From contig NC_081408.1 in the NCBI RefSeq assembly GCF_030272615.1, positions 767,967,330 through 768,031,329 on the forward strand: a DNA stretch of 64,000 nucleotides, given 5' to 3'. The DNA is from Cryptomeria japonica (taxonomy: Eukaryota; Streptophyta; Pinopsida; Cupressales; Cupressaceae). Below the pieces are notes generated by a model, which saw only the letters and a program-made list of their open reading frames with translations, had not been told where the DNA came from and searched no databases. The position numbers and the translations under genes were made by a program. Positions 34,565 through 47,800 of the stretch are shown here, piece by piece (the first letter of the stretch is position 1; each line of letters opens with the position of its first letter).

Positions 34565-34720
34565 TGGGGTCGGTAACTCGATTTTCAACATTGTACTTTC
34601 CCAAGGCACCACCAAAGTGGTTTTGACCATTAGACAAATTTATTTCTTTTATTTTCTTTTTATTTTTAAATTTTTTTGTGTCACTAAGTACTTGTTTGCC
34701 AGGTTTTCACCATAGTGACG
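34565..34720 (-). other. Conserved GGTGAAAACC block downstream of D integrase
   Basis: On the minus strand this reads GGTGAAAACCTGGCAAAC..., then GGTCAAAACCACTTTGGTGG, then GTTGAAAATCGAGTTACC. It corresponds piece by piece to the three-fold block at 48133-48285 of element E. It is non-coding and better kept than the surrounding AT runs. Confidence 0.65.
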
Positions 34721-34942
34721 ATTTTGATTGATTTTTCTTTTTTTTTTCCCCTTTTTTAATTTTTTTTATTGGGATACTCTACAAAGCTACGTATAAAACA
34801 TGCGAAGGTGCATGATGTTGATAGTATCATCCAATGGTTCTCCTTCTAGTATTGTTAATTTATATGCACCTAATCCTTAGACTTCTATGATGACATAAGA
34901 CCCAAGACAATTTGATTCAAACTTGCCCCTTTTTTCTTTGTC

Positions 34943-36161
34943 CTAGTGATTTTTCGTGTTTTCTCTTAGGACCAAGTCACCCACCTCAAATGTGCTAGGT
35001 CTCAATCTATGATTGTAGTTGCGACTCATATGTTGCTGGTATGCTTTGAGATGATTGAATGCAGTTTGTCTATGCTCATCTAACAATTCCAAATCTTGCA
35101 AGCAGGAGACCTTGTAGTCTTCATCACTGATAATATTGTGCAAAGAGACATGTAAGGATGATAACTCAATCTTAATGGGAAATATGGCTTCAACATCATA
35201 GACAAGTGAATAGGGAGTAGCTCCTGTAGGTGTGCAAACACTTGTGCGATAGGCCCATAGTGCAAGATTGAGTTGAATATGCCAATTGCGGCCAATATCA
35301 TCGACTGTCTTCTTGAGAATTCTTAGGATAGTTTAATTAGATGCCTCAAATTGTCCATTTCCTTGGGGATAATATGGGGTGGAAAAGAAGTGATGAATGT
35401 GGAGTCAGTCACAAATCTCATGGACATCCTGATTCTTGAAGCGACGTCCACTATCTTTGATGATGGAAATGAGAACACCCTATCTACAGATGATATAGTT
35501 GACGATGAAAGTTGCAATCTACTTTCTAGTGATTTAAATGAGGGAAACAACCTTATTCCACTTTTTGAAGTACTCAGTAACTGTGATAATGAATTTATGG
35601 CCATTGGAAGATGGAGTGTGAATCTCGCCCATGAGATTGAGACCCCATTGACAAAAGGGGCATGGAGTTGCAAGCGACTGAAGTTCTTGTGTTGGTGCAT
35701 GAATGAGGTCACCATGCACTTATTGATAAATTAGTATGAGTCTTTCTTCATTGTAGGCTAGTAATAGCTAGTCCTCATAAGTTTCTTTGCTAAGGTTGAG
35801 CCACTAGAGTGATCACCACAAATACCTTCGTGGACTTCAGGCAACAAAATTTGATCTTCATCACTCTCTAAACATATAAGGAGAGTACCATCTAGACCTC
35901 ATCAATAAAGGGTATCGACTATAATGGCATATCGAGAGTTTTGGTGAATGAAGGTATGACATTGATTGTTGGAAGGTTGGGTGGAAGGGTGTCGTCATGA
36001 AGGTAAGTGAAAATGTTATCATACCAAGGGCAATCGAGACCAACAATGCATATCATTTCAGATGGAGAGATCTTGTATGTGAGAACAAAAATATTATCTA
36101 CTAAGAACTCATAGCAGGTATCGTTATGTGGCATGTCAACCAAAGAAACAATAATTGCCAT
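34943..36161 (-). pseudogene. Element D integrase (broken)
   Basis: Minus-strand pieces in several frames match element E integrase: LVDNIFVLTYKISPSEMIC (near 36060-36110), HGDLIHAPTQELQ and KFIITVTEYFKKW (near 35590-35720), and the C-terminus (34943-35143: LELLDEHRQTAFNHLKAY, FEVGDLVLRE). The first catalytic position reads Glu (TEY) rather than the usual Asp, as in element E. Frameshifts and stops throughout. Confidence 0.85.
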
Positions 36162-36164
36162 GAC

Positions 36165-36988
36165 ATATGCATCTTAATTATTGTCTCTTGAAATATGCTC
36201 AAAGACTATCTCAATGAAGTAATTCTTGAAACCATCCACCATTCTCTTGTAGGGAATTAATTTCTCATCTTTGGTCTGATAGTCATTATTTGCTTGATGG
36301 ATCATGAGTTGAGAGTCCCCAAAAACATGAAGTTCTTGGATCTTCCACTAAATTATAATCCTTAGTCTTGTTGTTAATGCCTCATATTCTTCTATGTTGT
36401 TCATGCATGAGGGAATGACAACTGATAGGATTTAGGAATGGAATCTCCTTGTGGTGTGATGAAAAGTATTCTGACTCCTGCTCCATGTTGTGTATATGAA
36501 CCATCAAAGTATAGTTGCCATAGCCTTGATTTTTTCACTGTAAAGATGGATTCATCTGGGAACTCTAAAATAATAGGAGTGTCATCTATCATAGGTGCAT
36601 TTGCTAGTTGATCTGCAATGACTTGTCCCTTAATGGTTTTTCTGTCCATATATTCAATGTCAAACTCTCTTAACATCATAACCCATTTGGCCAACCTTCC
36701 TATAAGAGTTGCTTTACTGAGTAGGTATTTCAATGGATTGATCCTTTCAATGATATTTGTTTTGTGAGTTAGCATGTAATGATGTAACTTATGCAAGGCA
36801 AAACTCACACAAAGAAACACATAGTCAATTGGTGTGTGATTTATCTCGTATCCAACCAAATTATGAGTAATGTAATATGTGGCTCTTTCTTTACCTTCAT
36901 GGTCCTCTTGCACCAAAAGTGCCTGCAGTGTTGTTGAGGTAGCTACCATGTAAAGCAATAATGTCTTACCTTGAATTGGTGGCATCAA
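36165..36988 (-). pseudogene. Element D RNase H regions (broken)
   Basis: The 36401-36988 frame holds the RT connection and degenerate first RNase H (LLLYMVATSTTLQALLVQ, HYMLTHKTNIIERINPLKYL), followed by the start of the second, archaeal-type RNase H (WQLYFDGSYTQHGAGVRILF). Its Glu and second Asp appear in the next frame (EEYEAL, VFGDSQLMI) down to about 36165. Two RNase H regions are the mark of the Tat lineage. Confidence 0.88.
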
Positions 36989-36999
36989 TACTGGTAGAT

Positions 37000-38110
37000 A
37001 TAAGATACAATCCTCGAGAATCTAAAAATACCATTGACACTCTTGTCCCATTTAAACTCAACAATCTTATGAAGTAGGTGTTGGAAAGGATGACATTTAT
37101 CTTCAAGGTACACTATGAACTTGCGGGTTAATTGAAGCTTCACTTATAGTTCTCTGAGATGATTGATGTTCTTAGGAGGAGACATTTCTAATATTGTATA
37201 AACTTTTGCTAGATCTACTTCAATCGCTCATTTGAGACAATGTATCCAAGGAGTTTCCCAGAGGTTACTCCAAAGACACATTTCTTAGGATTTAATTGAA
37301 CTTTATATTTCTCCAAGCATCGAAGACTATTGAAAGAACATCTAGATGACTATCTCTTGTGACTAACTTTCCCAAGATATAATCTATGTAGTCTTCCATG
37401 GTAACATGCATGAGATCATGAAAGATAGTCCTCATTTCTCTTTGATAAGGAAAACCTACATTCTTGAGACCAAAGGGCATAATGTTCCAAAACATTGTAC
37501 CCCATGAACATGTGAATATTGTTTTATGTTGATCTTAGAGTGCTATTTTGATCTAATTATAACCAAAGAATTCATCCATTAGGGATAACATTTCATGTCC
37601 TCATGCAAAATCAACTATTAAATCTATATTAGGTAATGGAAAGTCATATTTGGGACAAGCCTTATTGATATCTCTAAATTTCATACATATTCTTATAGTG
37701 CCATCTTGTTTCCCAATAGGTACAAGATTAGAGACCCATTATGCATGATAAATTCTTCTTATGAAACCATCCAATATTTTTTCTAGTTCAACTTTTACAA
37801 GCAGTGCCACTTGTGGATGCATTTTTCTCAATTTTTGTTTGACTGGCTTAGCACCTAGAGTAACTGTCAAGTGATGTATAACCAAATCGGTATCCAAACC
37901 CAACATATCTACTTATGACCATGCAAAATTGATTTGTCTCTCTTTGATAATATTTGTGAAATTTTCTCTCTTAGTATCTATCAATGATTGTGCAAGGAAT
38001 ATGTTATGTGGCACTTCCTCTATCCCAATATGTCTTGATTATTTCTTAAACCAACAGATGACTTTTCCTCATATTTTTCCATGGGGAGAGTGTTGAACCT
38101 TCCATCCTCA
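37000..38110 (-). pseudogene. Element D reverse transcriptase (broken)
   Basis: Fragments in several frames. The clearest (37292-37495) has NIMPFGLKNVGFPYQREM and the catalytic loop, which reads YIDY where YxDD is required, so the active site is lost. The thumb region with VQLNPKKCVFG lies near 37250. Further upstream RT sequence is readable only in pieces to about 38110. Confidence 0.8.
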
Positions 38111-38306
38111 GGTGCCTCAAAGAGGTTTTCACCATTGGATACACCCTTTCTTTTTACTTTTTTGGGGTCAGAAAGTGTCATAGTACAGTTTTTGTCAAAA
38201 GACCCATTGTTATTTATTTTTTATTTTTTATGTTTTTTTTACTAGAAGGATTGACACCCTCTCCAAAATATGCCACGTTATCGAGTTCAATAGTAAATAC
38301 TACTTT

Positions 38307-39300
38307 ATGGTCCCCGAGAGGAAGATCATCTCTTATGCCAAAGTAATCAATAAAAGCCTCATAAATTTGGAATATGTCAAGTTGTGGAGGCCCTTTTTAG
38401 TCCCAATCATTGAGTTGTGGGTGAACGAGGGGAAGGCCAGTGGTGTGCTCAAATTCATTGGGAGTGAGAGTGAAGACACAAGAATCTTTGGGTATATCAA
38501 TGAAATCATCAGGGTCATTGCTAGTACTCTCCTCACCAATCTCTATTATAAATGAATCTAAATCGACACTACTAAAAGGACACTCAACAATGGGAGTTCT
38601 CACTTTTTGCGGCCATGGCCTAGAGCTTCAAGCTATAAAGGCCTCAAAATACCAGAAGGTTTTAATCCACACTTCACCATCATATTTCTTTTTCTCAAGT
38701 GTTATTTTTTATGATGTTGTTTGACCAACTTTAAATAGTTCTATGAATTTATCTTCTTATGTGGGTTCACCAAGTTCTCTGAAAGTTTTTGTAATCTCAG
38801 AGTCACTAGATGTCTTGTGTGAACCCCATTCCCACTCATTTGAGTCTGTGGAATAGGTTTTCTCTTATTAGTCATTGTTATTTGAAGCAGTATTTGTGAG
38901 TTGCAATTGTGAATCAAGACCACACAATCTCAATTGTGTGAAACCACGTCCTTTTGTGCATTGTTTCTTGGGTACCAATTTTGGTTGCAATGGTTCTACA
39001 ATACCCTTCTTTTGGAGGCCAAGAGGGAATTTTCCATCATATCCTTTGCCATAATTATCAACCGATATCATTATGTGGTCTTGGTTGATGTCCTCTTTTG
39101 GTTCTCTATAAAGCATTTTGTAGACATCTTCTTCTTCCATCTCACCCCATTTCTTGAAGGTGGTGGGATCCCATTTTAAGATGATGGTTGAAACTTTCTT
39201 TGAAGCATGTGGTCTACCATATTATTTTGGAGAATCTATTAGTTGTCTTAAGTACATGGTTTGATTTAAATTGTATCCACACATGCCTTTGTCCTTGAAT
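38307..39300 (-). pseudogene. Element D protease-RT linker (broken)
   Basis: Polar, acidic coding remnants between protease and RT: 38397-38603 and 38868-39140 (with GYDGKFPLGLQKKGIVEPL). Such linkers are normal in Tat elements. No catalytic motif. Confidence 0.55.
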
Positions 39301-39317
39301 TTCCCTTTTGACTCATC

Positions 39318-39790
39318 CTATTTCGATGTAGAAGCTTCCAATGACTTTGGATAAACATATGTTGATGAACTAATAGTCTCTCGATTGATAGGAACTATTG
39401 TCTTTGTTCTAGGTTGAATATTATTGCAATATATATATGGGTTGGGATCACCTTTGATTGTCACTTCAACTCCATTGTGTGGGAACTTGATACATTGATG
39501 ATATGTGTAAGGAATTGCCCGCATTTCATGTGTCCATGGTAATCCCAAAAGTATGTTATATGTGAGATCAAGATCAAGGACATGACAAACCACATCCTTC
39601 ATTATAGGCCCTACTCGCAAAGCTAAGGTGACGGTTCCTCTAGATGAGTGTTATTGGTCATCATAAGCCTTTATAGCTATCTTGTTTATTGAATCCATAG
39701 TTTGTTCATAATATCCCAATTGTAGAATAGATTTTGATGTACAAATGTTGAGACCTACTCCTCCATCTATCAAGACTTGTTAAATACAAT
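39318..39790 (-). pseudogene. Element D protease
   Basis: The minus strand has VLIDGGVGLNICT at about 39745-39785 (active-site D-G-G type of Tat elements), then after one stop the C-terminal half (39318-39620) with DLTYNILLGLPWTHEM and KFPHNGVEV, the retropepsin ILG helix region. It cuts the polyprotein in an intact element. Confidence 0.8.
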
Positions 39791-39803
39791 TTTTATGGAG
39801 GAA

Positions 39804-41832
39804 TTATTCGATGTGAAGTGGTGAATTGTGTGGTTGTTGTGGGGAGGTGTCGTCTGCTTTTGTGAATGTAAGGCAATGATGGGTAGAAAGATGTACCACC
39901 ATTACTTGAAATTGGTCCATATTTAGATCATCGGGAATGGGTGTCTCTCTAAAAGTCTTGTCTAAAATAGCCTTCTGTGAAGGTGAGATACGCAAAATCT
40001 CAAGGATGGAAATAAGCGCAGGTGTCTTCCCTAACTGATCTAAAAGGTCATACTTAGTTTTTGCAGATGAAGAGGCTATTTTTTTAGAAGGAACCCCTTG
40101 TAAAGTGACCTTACCCCTTCGATTAGTAACATTGCATTCAGATTCAAGGGTTTTTCCTTTGATAGTTATGCTAGATACATGATTGTCCAATTTTGAAATA
40201 TGGTTCATAGTATAATCATAGGACATTTTGGCATAATTATCTCAATTGTCTGTTTTGGGAGATTTTACCTTTAATGTTTTTGGATGGCTCCTTAAGCATC
40301 ACATGTTCCTCATTGGAAGTTTGACCATCAACCTCTATTATGCCATTGTCGATGAGATCTTGTATGATGTTCTTCAATCTATGACAATTTCTAGTCTTAT
40401 GTCCCTTTCTCTTGTGATATTCACAAAACTCATCATCGTTCCACCGTGAAGGTTTTACCTTTGGTTCATATGGTGGATTATCTGGTATTTTTATGAGCTT
40501 ACTTGTAACCAATTTCTTCAATTTTGTCTCAATTGGCTCTCCCAATGGAGTGTATTTTCTTGCAAGTCTTGATAGTCTTTGAGCATTCACTTGATTGTTA
40601 GAAGATGGACTTGCACCAAGGAAAGTTAACTTTTATTTTACCACATTGGCATCCACTACCCCATCATTGATGGTAATTTTATTCTTGTTCCAAAATCAAG
40701 TTTTTTTCTTTCCCATTAGGATCATATTTGTTTTCTTTGAATAATTTAATGGTACCTTGCTCAAATAAGACCTTCTGAATTGCCAAACCTTTCACAATAA
40801 GTTCTTTGAAAGTAAACACGCAAGATTTGCAAAGTTCATATCCAATTTTTTTGTTGATATTCTGGGTAAACATTTCAACCATTTGTTTTTGTGGGATATC
40901 ACAAGAGAAATAACTAGCCAAACTTTTCCACTGCTATAAGAATGATCCGAATGACTCCCCATTTTTCTGCTTGGTATTACATAAGGTGGTCACTGAGACA
41001 TCTATTTCAATATTGTATGAGAAGTTTTGTATGTTCAAGCTTCTCCCAATTCACCCCATGATCTAATCCAAGGTAAAAGTCGTGAAAATCATTCTATGGC
41101 TTGTCCACCTAAACTATGTGGAAATAGTCAATTAAGTATGATTCCTCTCTTACTACCTCTATGCAAACTGTGAAAAATTATCTTATATGTGCATTGGGAT
41201 CTCCCTTGCCTCTATATTTATCAAAATTCAATGTCACCAAATGTAGAGGAAAATGAGGCATTGGTATGCTTCTATCAAATGGATAAGGACATATGTCATT
41301 GATTGTGTAGTCCTTTGTAGATGTTTGCATACTTGCAATCTATTTTTGCAATTCCTCGATCTTCTGTTGTAAGTCATTACTAGGTGGCACCTTTTCCCTC
41401 TGAGGTACTCCCATGCCTGAGAGCGACTGGGTGGAGGAGGTTGTAACTAATGCATGTAAGGGTGATATTGGTGATAAATATGCTCTGGTGATGGAGGAAT
41501 GTAATTGTTGTATGAACCACTCAGTATGGTATTGTATTGAGGAGTACTAGGTCTAGGGCGGTAGTATGTGTTGTGACCATGGCCAAAATTGGCATTGTGA
41601 GTATGATATTGATTGTTGCCCCCAAATATAAAATGATGTCTCCCTGTATCATGATTTTGGATTTTGTCATAAGTATTGGCATAAGCACTTCTTCGCCCTT
41701 GCAAAGGACAACCATGAGGTTGTTCATAGGTATTGCTTGTATAATTTGTATAGGCATGAGTGACAATTACTTCGGGTCTTTGGAACAAAGATGAAGGTGA
41801 CTCTGTCACAATACATTTTCTTCCATTACTAC
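39804..41832 (-). pseudogene. Element D Gag, C-terminal part
   Basis: Fragments from the element E insertion point downwards: 41447-41832 (Tyr/His/Asn-rich, many HxxY), 40679-40921 (capsid-like, with EMFTQNINKKIGYEL), 40237-40590 with a Tat-type zinc knuckle CEYHKRKGHKTRNC (C-X2-H-X4-H-X4-C), and 39804-40226 (Gag-protease linker). The N-terminal part is at 53669-54029 on the far side of element E. Confidence 0.8.
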
Positions 41833-42624
41833 TGTAGACACCTAAAATTGTCATGTCTAATTAAATAAATATTTTATTTATTTAATTATCTAAGCCTAAT
41901 TCTTCTATTAATTAAATAAATCTTTATTTATTTAATTAATTCATTTATCCTCTTGTATCCTTATTCTCATTTAAATAAATACAGTTATTTATTTAAATTA
42001 TCCTTTTCCTAAATTAAATAAATATTTTTATTTATTTAATTATCCCACTTCTTCTATTAATTAAATAAATCTTTATTTATTTAATTAATTCATTAGCCTT
42101 TTCTACCCATGACACATGTCATTCATCTCTTAATTCCTACACTACCTACCCCTTTCATTATTTTATTATTTCTTTTACCTACCCTCTAATCATAGCCGAC
42201 CTCCTTTTACACCTCTCAATCTTATCCCTCCATTTCATATAGTGTCTTCTATATAAGGAGATGCTTCCTTCATTATCAAACCCTAATCGTTCTATGCATT
42301 CTAATCATTCACCCTAATGACTTGATCAATTGACTACACTACGATCCTACTTGCAACCACATTCCGTTCTTTGTTGAGCTCTTGTGCATATAAAATCTGA
42401 GAGCAAATATATCAAGCAAGATCAATGGAGATAGGAAGAATGGAGATCAAAACCCTATTGGACATGTGATGGTATAATCTTTGTGATTTCATTTGATTTG
42501 CATTGTCTTAGGTAATCTTCATATGTTATGGTGGATCTTTGTTGTTGTTAGGCTAGGGTTTTGTGGTTGAATCTATTTAGCCTTTCAATATTGTTATTAT
42601 TGTTATCCATTTTCACCATATACA
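41833..42624 (+). repeat. Element E 5' LTR
   Basis: TGTAGACACC...CATATACA. The first 260 bases hold five AT-only palindromes of the AATTAAATAAA/TTTATTTAATT type separated by short unique spacers. TATATAAG at 42250-42257 is the likely TATA box, and CAAACCCTAA follows about 30 bases later, a likely start region. Confidence 0.97.
42250..42257 (+). promoter_or_regulatory. TATA box of element E LTR promoter
   Basis: TATATAAG in a GC-poor LTR about 417 bases from its start; the same site is at about 53294 in the 3' LTR and in both LTRs of element D. Confidence 0.7.
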
Positions 42625-42627
42625 TTT

Positions 42628-42647
42628 TGGCACGCCCGGTGGGACTC
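42628..42647 (+). promoter_or_regulatory. Element E primer-binding site
   Basis: TGGCACGCCCGGTGGGACTC begins four bases after the LTR end; element D has the same site with C-to-T changes (56406-56425, minus strand). It should pair with a tRNA 3' end, but I cannot name the tRNA with certainty. Confidence 0.8.
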
Positions 42648-42734
42648 TTGTCCTTTTTTTTGCATTTAACATCTTGTTGCAGATTTTGTATTTTGAAGTT
42701 GCAGATCTGACGTTTTCGGCAACATTTTGATATT

Positions 42735-42995
42735 TTCGAGTCTGCGCACTTTTGGATCGCGTTTTTTATTTTCTGGCGCATCTGCGACCTCTGGAATCGC
42801 GTTTGTGTTATTGGCAATATTTTATTTTGCAGGTTCCCGAAAAGCGTGTCTGTGTTGTAAAGTCGCGTTTGCATTGTTTTAACCCGCGTCTGTGTCCAGG
42901 AAGCGCGTCTGAGTTCTTTGGTCACGTCTGTGTTTCACAGAACTGCGTCTATGTCACCCAGTCGCGTCTGTGTTGAGGGTAATTGTGTCTGTGTT
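42735..42995 (+). repeat. CGCGTCTGTGT motif array, leader block 1
   Basis: About ten copies of a GCGTCTGTGT-like word (near 42742, 42797, 42844, 42862, 42885, 42903, 42923, 42944, 42962 and 42984), about 18-55 bases apart, in otherwise unrelated sequence. Confidence 0.85.
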
Positions 42996-44214
42996 TACCA
43001 GTTTTAAATTTTGGATTTTTTATTGATTCAGTTTTCGGATTTTGCATTTAGGGTTTCAGATCTGGTTTATTTTGAGCTAACATTTTCAGATCTAGCTAAC
43101 AAAATTGGTGCAGCTTGCCTTGGAAGCTAAATCGTTTGGTTGAAGGCCCCTATTTTCACAAAGTCTTTTGGGTTTAAAATTTACCTGATTTGTGTGCTTG
43201 CAGGAAGGGGTGATTATTTGAAACAATCCAAACTACTAACAACTCTTTGTTGCAAGTCCTTGGCAAGGGTTTTTGGATTTTTGTTGTGTGTCTTGTTTTC
43301 ATAGACTAGCAAACACTTCAATTGGTGCACTAAAATTGAATCATTGTCTTTCGTGTCTTGAGCAATAGGCTCTTTTTGTTTAATCTTTAGAGGGCCTGTC
43401 TTCCCGTGTGGTCATTAGGACTACTAGTGAGAAGAGAACGACCCAAGTGGTAGTGAGGAAAACCCACCTCTTCCGAACCACTATAAACAAATGTATTCAT
43501 GGTGAAAACTATGGATAACATGTGCTGATTAGTTCATACCGACACTATGTCTCCCCATAAACCCGTTTGATGAAATTTATTTGATCATTTGTAGGGCGTA
43601 ACCCCTACCGGCTGGGAGCCTCCTGTATTTACAGAGTTGAAAGTGCCGCATGTATGGCCACACGAGCGGATGCCCTTACTAGCACCTTTTTGTTTTAGAA
43701 GCCCAAATCCTTCTAGTTGTTGGGGCAGGAGGTCGGACCTCTGGTAGCGGCCCACACACATACGGTTCTTAGTAGAGATACAAAGTTCACCACGGGGAGT
43801 TTTCGTGGGGACTGATGCTTGGCTGACCCGAGAAGTGAGTGCCGAGGGTGGAGCCAGTGAGGTCAAGCATCTAAATATCCGCTCTGAATAGCGTAGCCTC
43901 AGGGGTAAAACCCCATGTGGGATCAACAACTATTGTCTTGGCCAGCCATAAGAATTGTGCTTGACTTATGTTAAACATTCAAAACATTCAAGACCAAACA
44001 GCAAAACACTATGTCTTTTGTGTCTTCAAGTGTATGCAAAACATTTTTACATCAAACAACACACTTTTCTTGGAGTCATTTTGAGTCTAGACACTTGCAA
44101 ACATTGGGTCCTCATCAACATCGTGTCCTCTTGTCACGAAAAACAGTCAAACAGTCAGATTTGGTCACAACAAAACAACTTCACAGATTGGAAAAATTGC
44201 ACAAAATTTGCAGA

Positions 44215-44390
44215 AATGCGTCTATGTCGGGCATAATAGCGTCTGTGAAGGGCATAATCACGTCTGTGTTCCAACAGTAAACATTACACTTTGCAAAAAA
44301 AAATCCCAGAAGCGCGTTTGTGTTAAACAGAGCAGCGTCTGTGTCAAGAAACCGCGTCTGTGAAGTATACAGGCGCGTCTGTGTCCAGAA
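44215..44390 (+). repeat. CGCGTCTGTGT motif array, leader block 2
   Basis: Seven copies of GCGTCTGTG(T/A) near 44217, 44239, 44259, 44312, 44334, 44352 and 44373, same orientation as block 1. Relics at the matching place in element D lie at 54590-54790. Confidence 0.85.
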
Positions 44391-44876
44391 TTGAAAAACT
44401 ATTACAGTCCATCAAACAAACACAGTCAGTTTCAAAATTCTTGAGCTTCCTAGGTCATCTCTCCAGGGTTTCATTTAGCATTCAACCAGTCCTTGGGTCT
44501 CACAAAGTCAATCATTGCTTTACATCTTTCATTACATTCACAATTGTCTGAACTTGAGTCAAAAGGTCACTTGCTTGTCCTCATCATACTTTGTCAACAC
44601 ACTACATACAACAACACTTTGCTAAGTGGTCCCTCATCAAGGTTTCTTACCTTTGGGTCTCATTTGGTCTTACTTAGAGTCAAGGTCAACTTACCTCATC
44701 AAGAGAAACTATCCTCTCTTTGGAAGTCACACCTACTCTACTACATACATACTTGGTCTTACACTTTGGACATTGCAAGTACACCTCAGATTCATTTACA
44801 TTCCATCCAACTCTTGGTCTTCCATACTCTTCCCATTTTTCATCTAGTCTCACACAAATTGGTCAATACCTAGTTC

Positions 44877-47800
44877 ATGGTTGAAACCCGTCTTCAAAAA
44901 TCTAGGAGAGAAACTAAAGAGGCTCAAGAGTCCACAAACATGAGTTCTTATGAGTATGACAATGATATCTTTTTCAATTCTGATCATACTGCATTACCTG
45001 ACATGGATGCCTATAGAAACATTCCAAACGTTGAGAACATGGACACTATAAACAACAATGCTACACACAATGATAATGTGGACAACTTTTCAGTACATTC
45101 AGCAGATGTGGAAGAATCCATTATGAATCCCCATTTCAATCGACTGGTTGAAGAAATAATGAGGAGGGATAGACAATACTTCTTACAAATGATGGCACAA
45201 AGTGGAGCCAAGATACCTCATGATTTTGACATGTCTCAAATAATGGAACATAGACCTTTGCAACAACCTCACTCCAACATGGATCAAAGGAGACCTAATA
45301 GTGGAGGAAACAGAGGACCACACATGGTACCTGAATCACCATAAGCTTTGCTTCAAAAAGCAGAGGTCCCACATACACATGGTCAAGCATATGATACTCA
45401 CCTTCGTAGACCATTATGGAAGTTTTATGCAGACAGATATGCTCAATCACATACTAATGCTAAAGATCAACCACCAAAGCAATTGGATATTCAAAGGCAT
45501 GCTCAAAATTTGGACACAAGGAAACCTCATGTCAAATTTGGGGGCAACACATTAGAACATGACATGCCCGTAGAGTATGATATACATGCACAAAATAGAT
45601 ACGGTGTTCATAATGGATTCTTCGAAATGCAACCACGAAGAAATATTAGTCAACTTCGATCCTTACAAGGCAGACTCCAGTCCATCCGAAGATTCATAGC
45701 ACAACTGGCAGATAAGTGTAATCCTTTTCAGCACCTACTACATAAAAACATCAAATTCAAATGGGATGATAACTGTCAATAGGCTTTCCAGACGCTCAAA
45801 GATTATCTTCTAAATCCGCCAGTTCTGATGCCACCAGTTCCAGATCAGCCTCTGTTACTATACATATCAGCTACTCTAATAGCACTGGGGGCACTCTTAG
45901 CACAACAAATTGCTGAGGGCAAGGAAAAAGCAGTATACTATATCAGTCGCACATTGGTAGGATACGAGCTAAACTACACACCAATTGAGCGTGCATGTCT
46001 CGCCGTGGTCTTTGCTTCGCAAAAATTATGACATTACATGCTCACTCATAAGACTAAGTTAGTTGCAAGGATAGACCCATTGAAATACCTTCTCAATAAA
46101 GTAACACTTACTGGGCGACTGGCCAAATGGGTAATGATCCTGAGCGAATTCGACATCGAGTATGTGGATAGAAAAGAAATAAAAGGACAAGCCATTGCAG
46201 ATCAATTAGCAGATGCTCCCATGATAGATGATGTTCCTCTAAGTTCGGAATTTCCAGATGAATCCATTTTGACAATGTCACATGCAAAGCCATGGCAACT
46301 GTACTTCGACGGCTCATACACCCAGCATGGGGCAGGAGCTGGCATCCTCTTTATAACTCCTCAAGGAGATTCTATACCAAAATCATACCGCTTATCATTT
46401 CCTTGCACTAACAATATAGCAGAATATGAGGCATTAACAACAGGATTACGAATTGCAGTTCAATGGAAGATCCAGGAGCTTCGTGTTTTTGGGGACTCCC
46501 AACTTGTCATCCGTCAAGCAACTGATGGTTACCAAACAAAAGATGAAAATTTAACGCCTTATAAACAAATGGTGGATGATCTGGAACAACACTTCACAAA
46601 GATAGACTTTGAGCAGATACCAAGAGAGCAGAATCGAGCCGCAGATGCCATGGCTACAATTGCTTCACTGATTGATCTACCTCCAAACGAGACCCGCTAT
46701 GAGTTCTTGGTGGATAACCTTTTTGTCCCTTCATATGAGATCATGCCTACTGAGATGCTATGTGTTGTCGGTCCCGAATCCCAGTTATATGGTTCCATTT
46801 TCACATACCTTCGTGACAATACTTTACCTCCTGATCTATCAAATAACCAACGTCGCACTTTCATTCGCCAATCCTCTCGATATGTCATTTTAGCTGATAT
46901 CCTATACCGGCGAGGTCTATATGGCACTCTTCTTAGATGTTTAGAAAGCGACAAAGCTCAAATTGCGTTACGTGAAGTGCATGAAGGGATATGTGGTCCA
47001 CATGCTAGTGGTCCTACCTTGGCCAAGAAACTCATCAAGACTAGATATTACTAGCCCAATATGGAGAAAGACTCATATCAGTTTGTCAAGAAATGTAAGC
47101 AATGCCAAATTCATGGAGACCTCATACATGCGCCCGCACAAGAACTTCAACCACTTGCGTCTCCTTGGCCCTTTTGTCAGCGGGGACTCGATCTCATAAG
47201 AAAGATTCACCCTCCTTCTTCCAATGGTCATAAATTCATTATCACTGCCACAGAGTATTTTACAAAATGGATTGAAGCCGTGCCTCTCACACAAGTTATG
47301 GGAAAATAGATTGCTACATTCATCCTTAACTATATCATTTGCCGATACGGCATTCCTGTTTCCATTATCACTGATAACGAGCGTCCCTTAAAAAATCAGG
47401 ATGTTCATGAACTCTATGATCACTTCCATATCTCTCATCGTTTCTCCACACCATATTACCCCCAAGGTAATGGCCAAGCTGAGGTGTCTAACAAAACAAT
47501 CCTTAAAATCCTAAAGAAGACAGTCAACGATGCTGGTCGTAATTGGCATATCCAACTCAATCCTGCACTTTGGGCCTACCGCACAAGTGTCCACACACCT
47601 ACAGGAGCTACACCCTATTCACTTGTCTATGGTGTTGAAGCTATCTTTCCTATTGAGGTCGAGCTACCCTCTTTATGGGTTTCTCTGCAAAACATCATCA
47701 GTAATGAAGACTATAGGGTCTCTCGCTTACAAGAGCTTGAACTACTAGATGAACGAAGACAAACTGCTTTTAATCATCTCAAGGCTTATCAACAACGAAT

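Larger units (their letters stand above)
42648..44876 (+). other. Element E leader (5' untranslated region)
   Basis: 2.2 kb between primer-binding site and gag. It holds two CGCGTCTGTGT motif arrays (42735-42995 and 44215-44390). ORFs in it are not supported: the 126-codon ORF at 44493-44873 shares a DNA-level match with element D (VKVNLPHQE) but not a kept frame. GC content is higher in 43380-43930 than around it. Confidence 0.7.

Noticed and set aside
43585-43929. Minus-strand ORF in the element E leader
   Set aside because: No motif, not kept in element D, and in non-coding leader sequence.
44493-44873. 126-codon ORF just before element E gag
   Set aside because: It ends four bases before gag, but the match in element D is at DNA level with a different frame; composition is low-complexity and no family fits. 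Treated as leader sequence.
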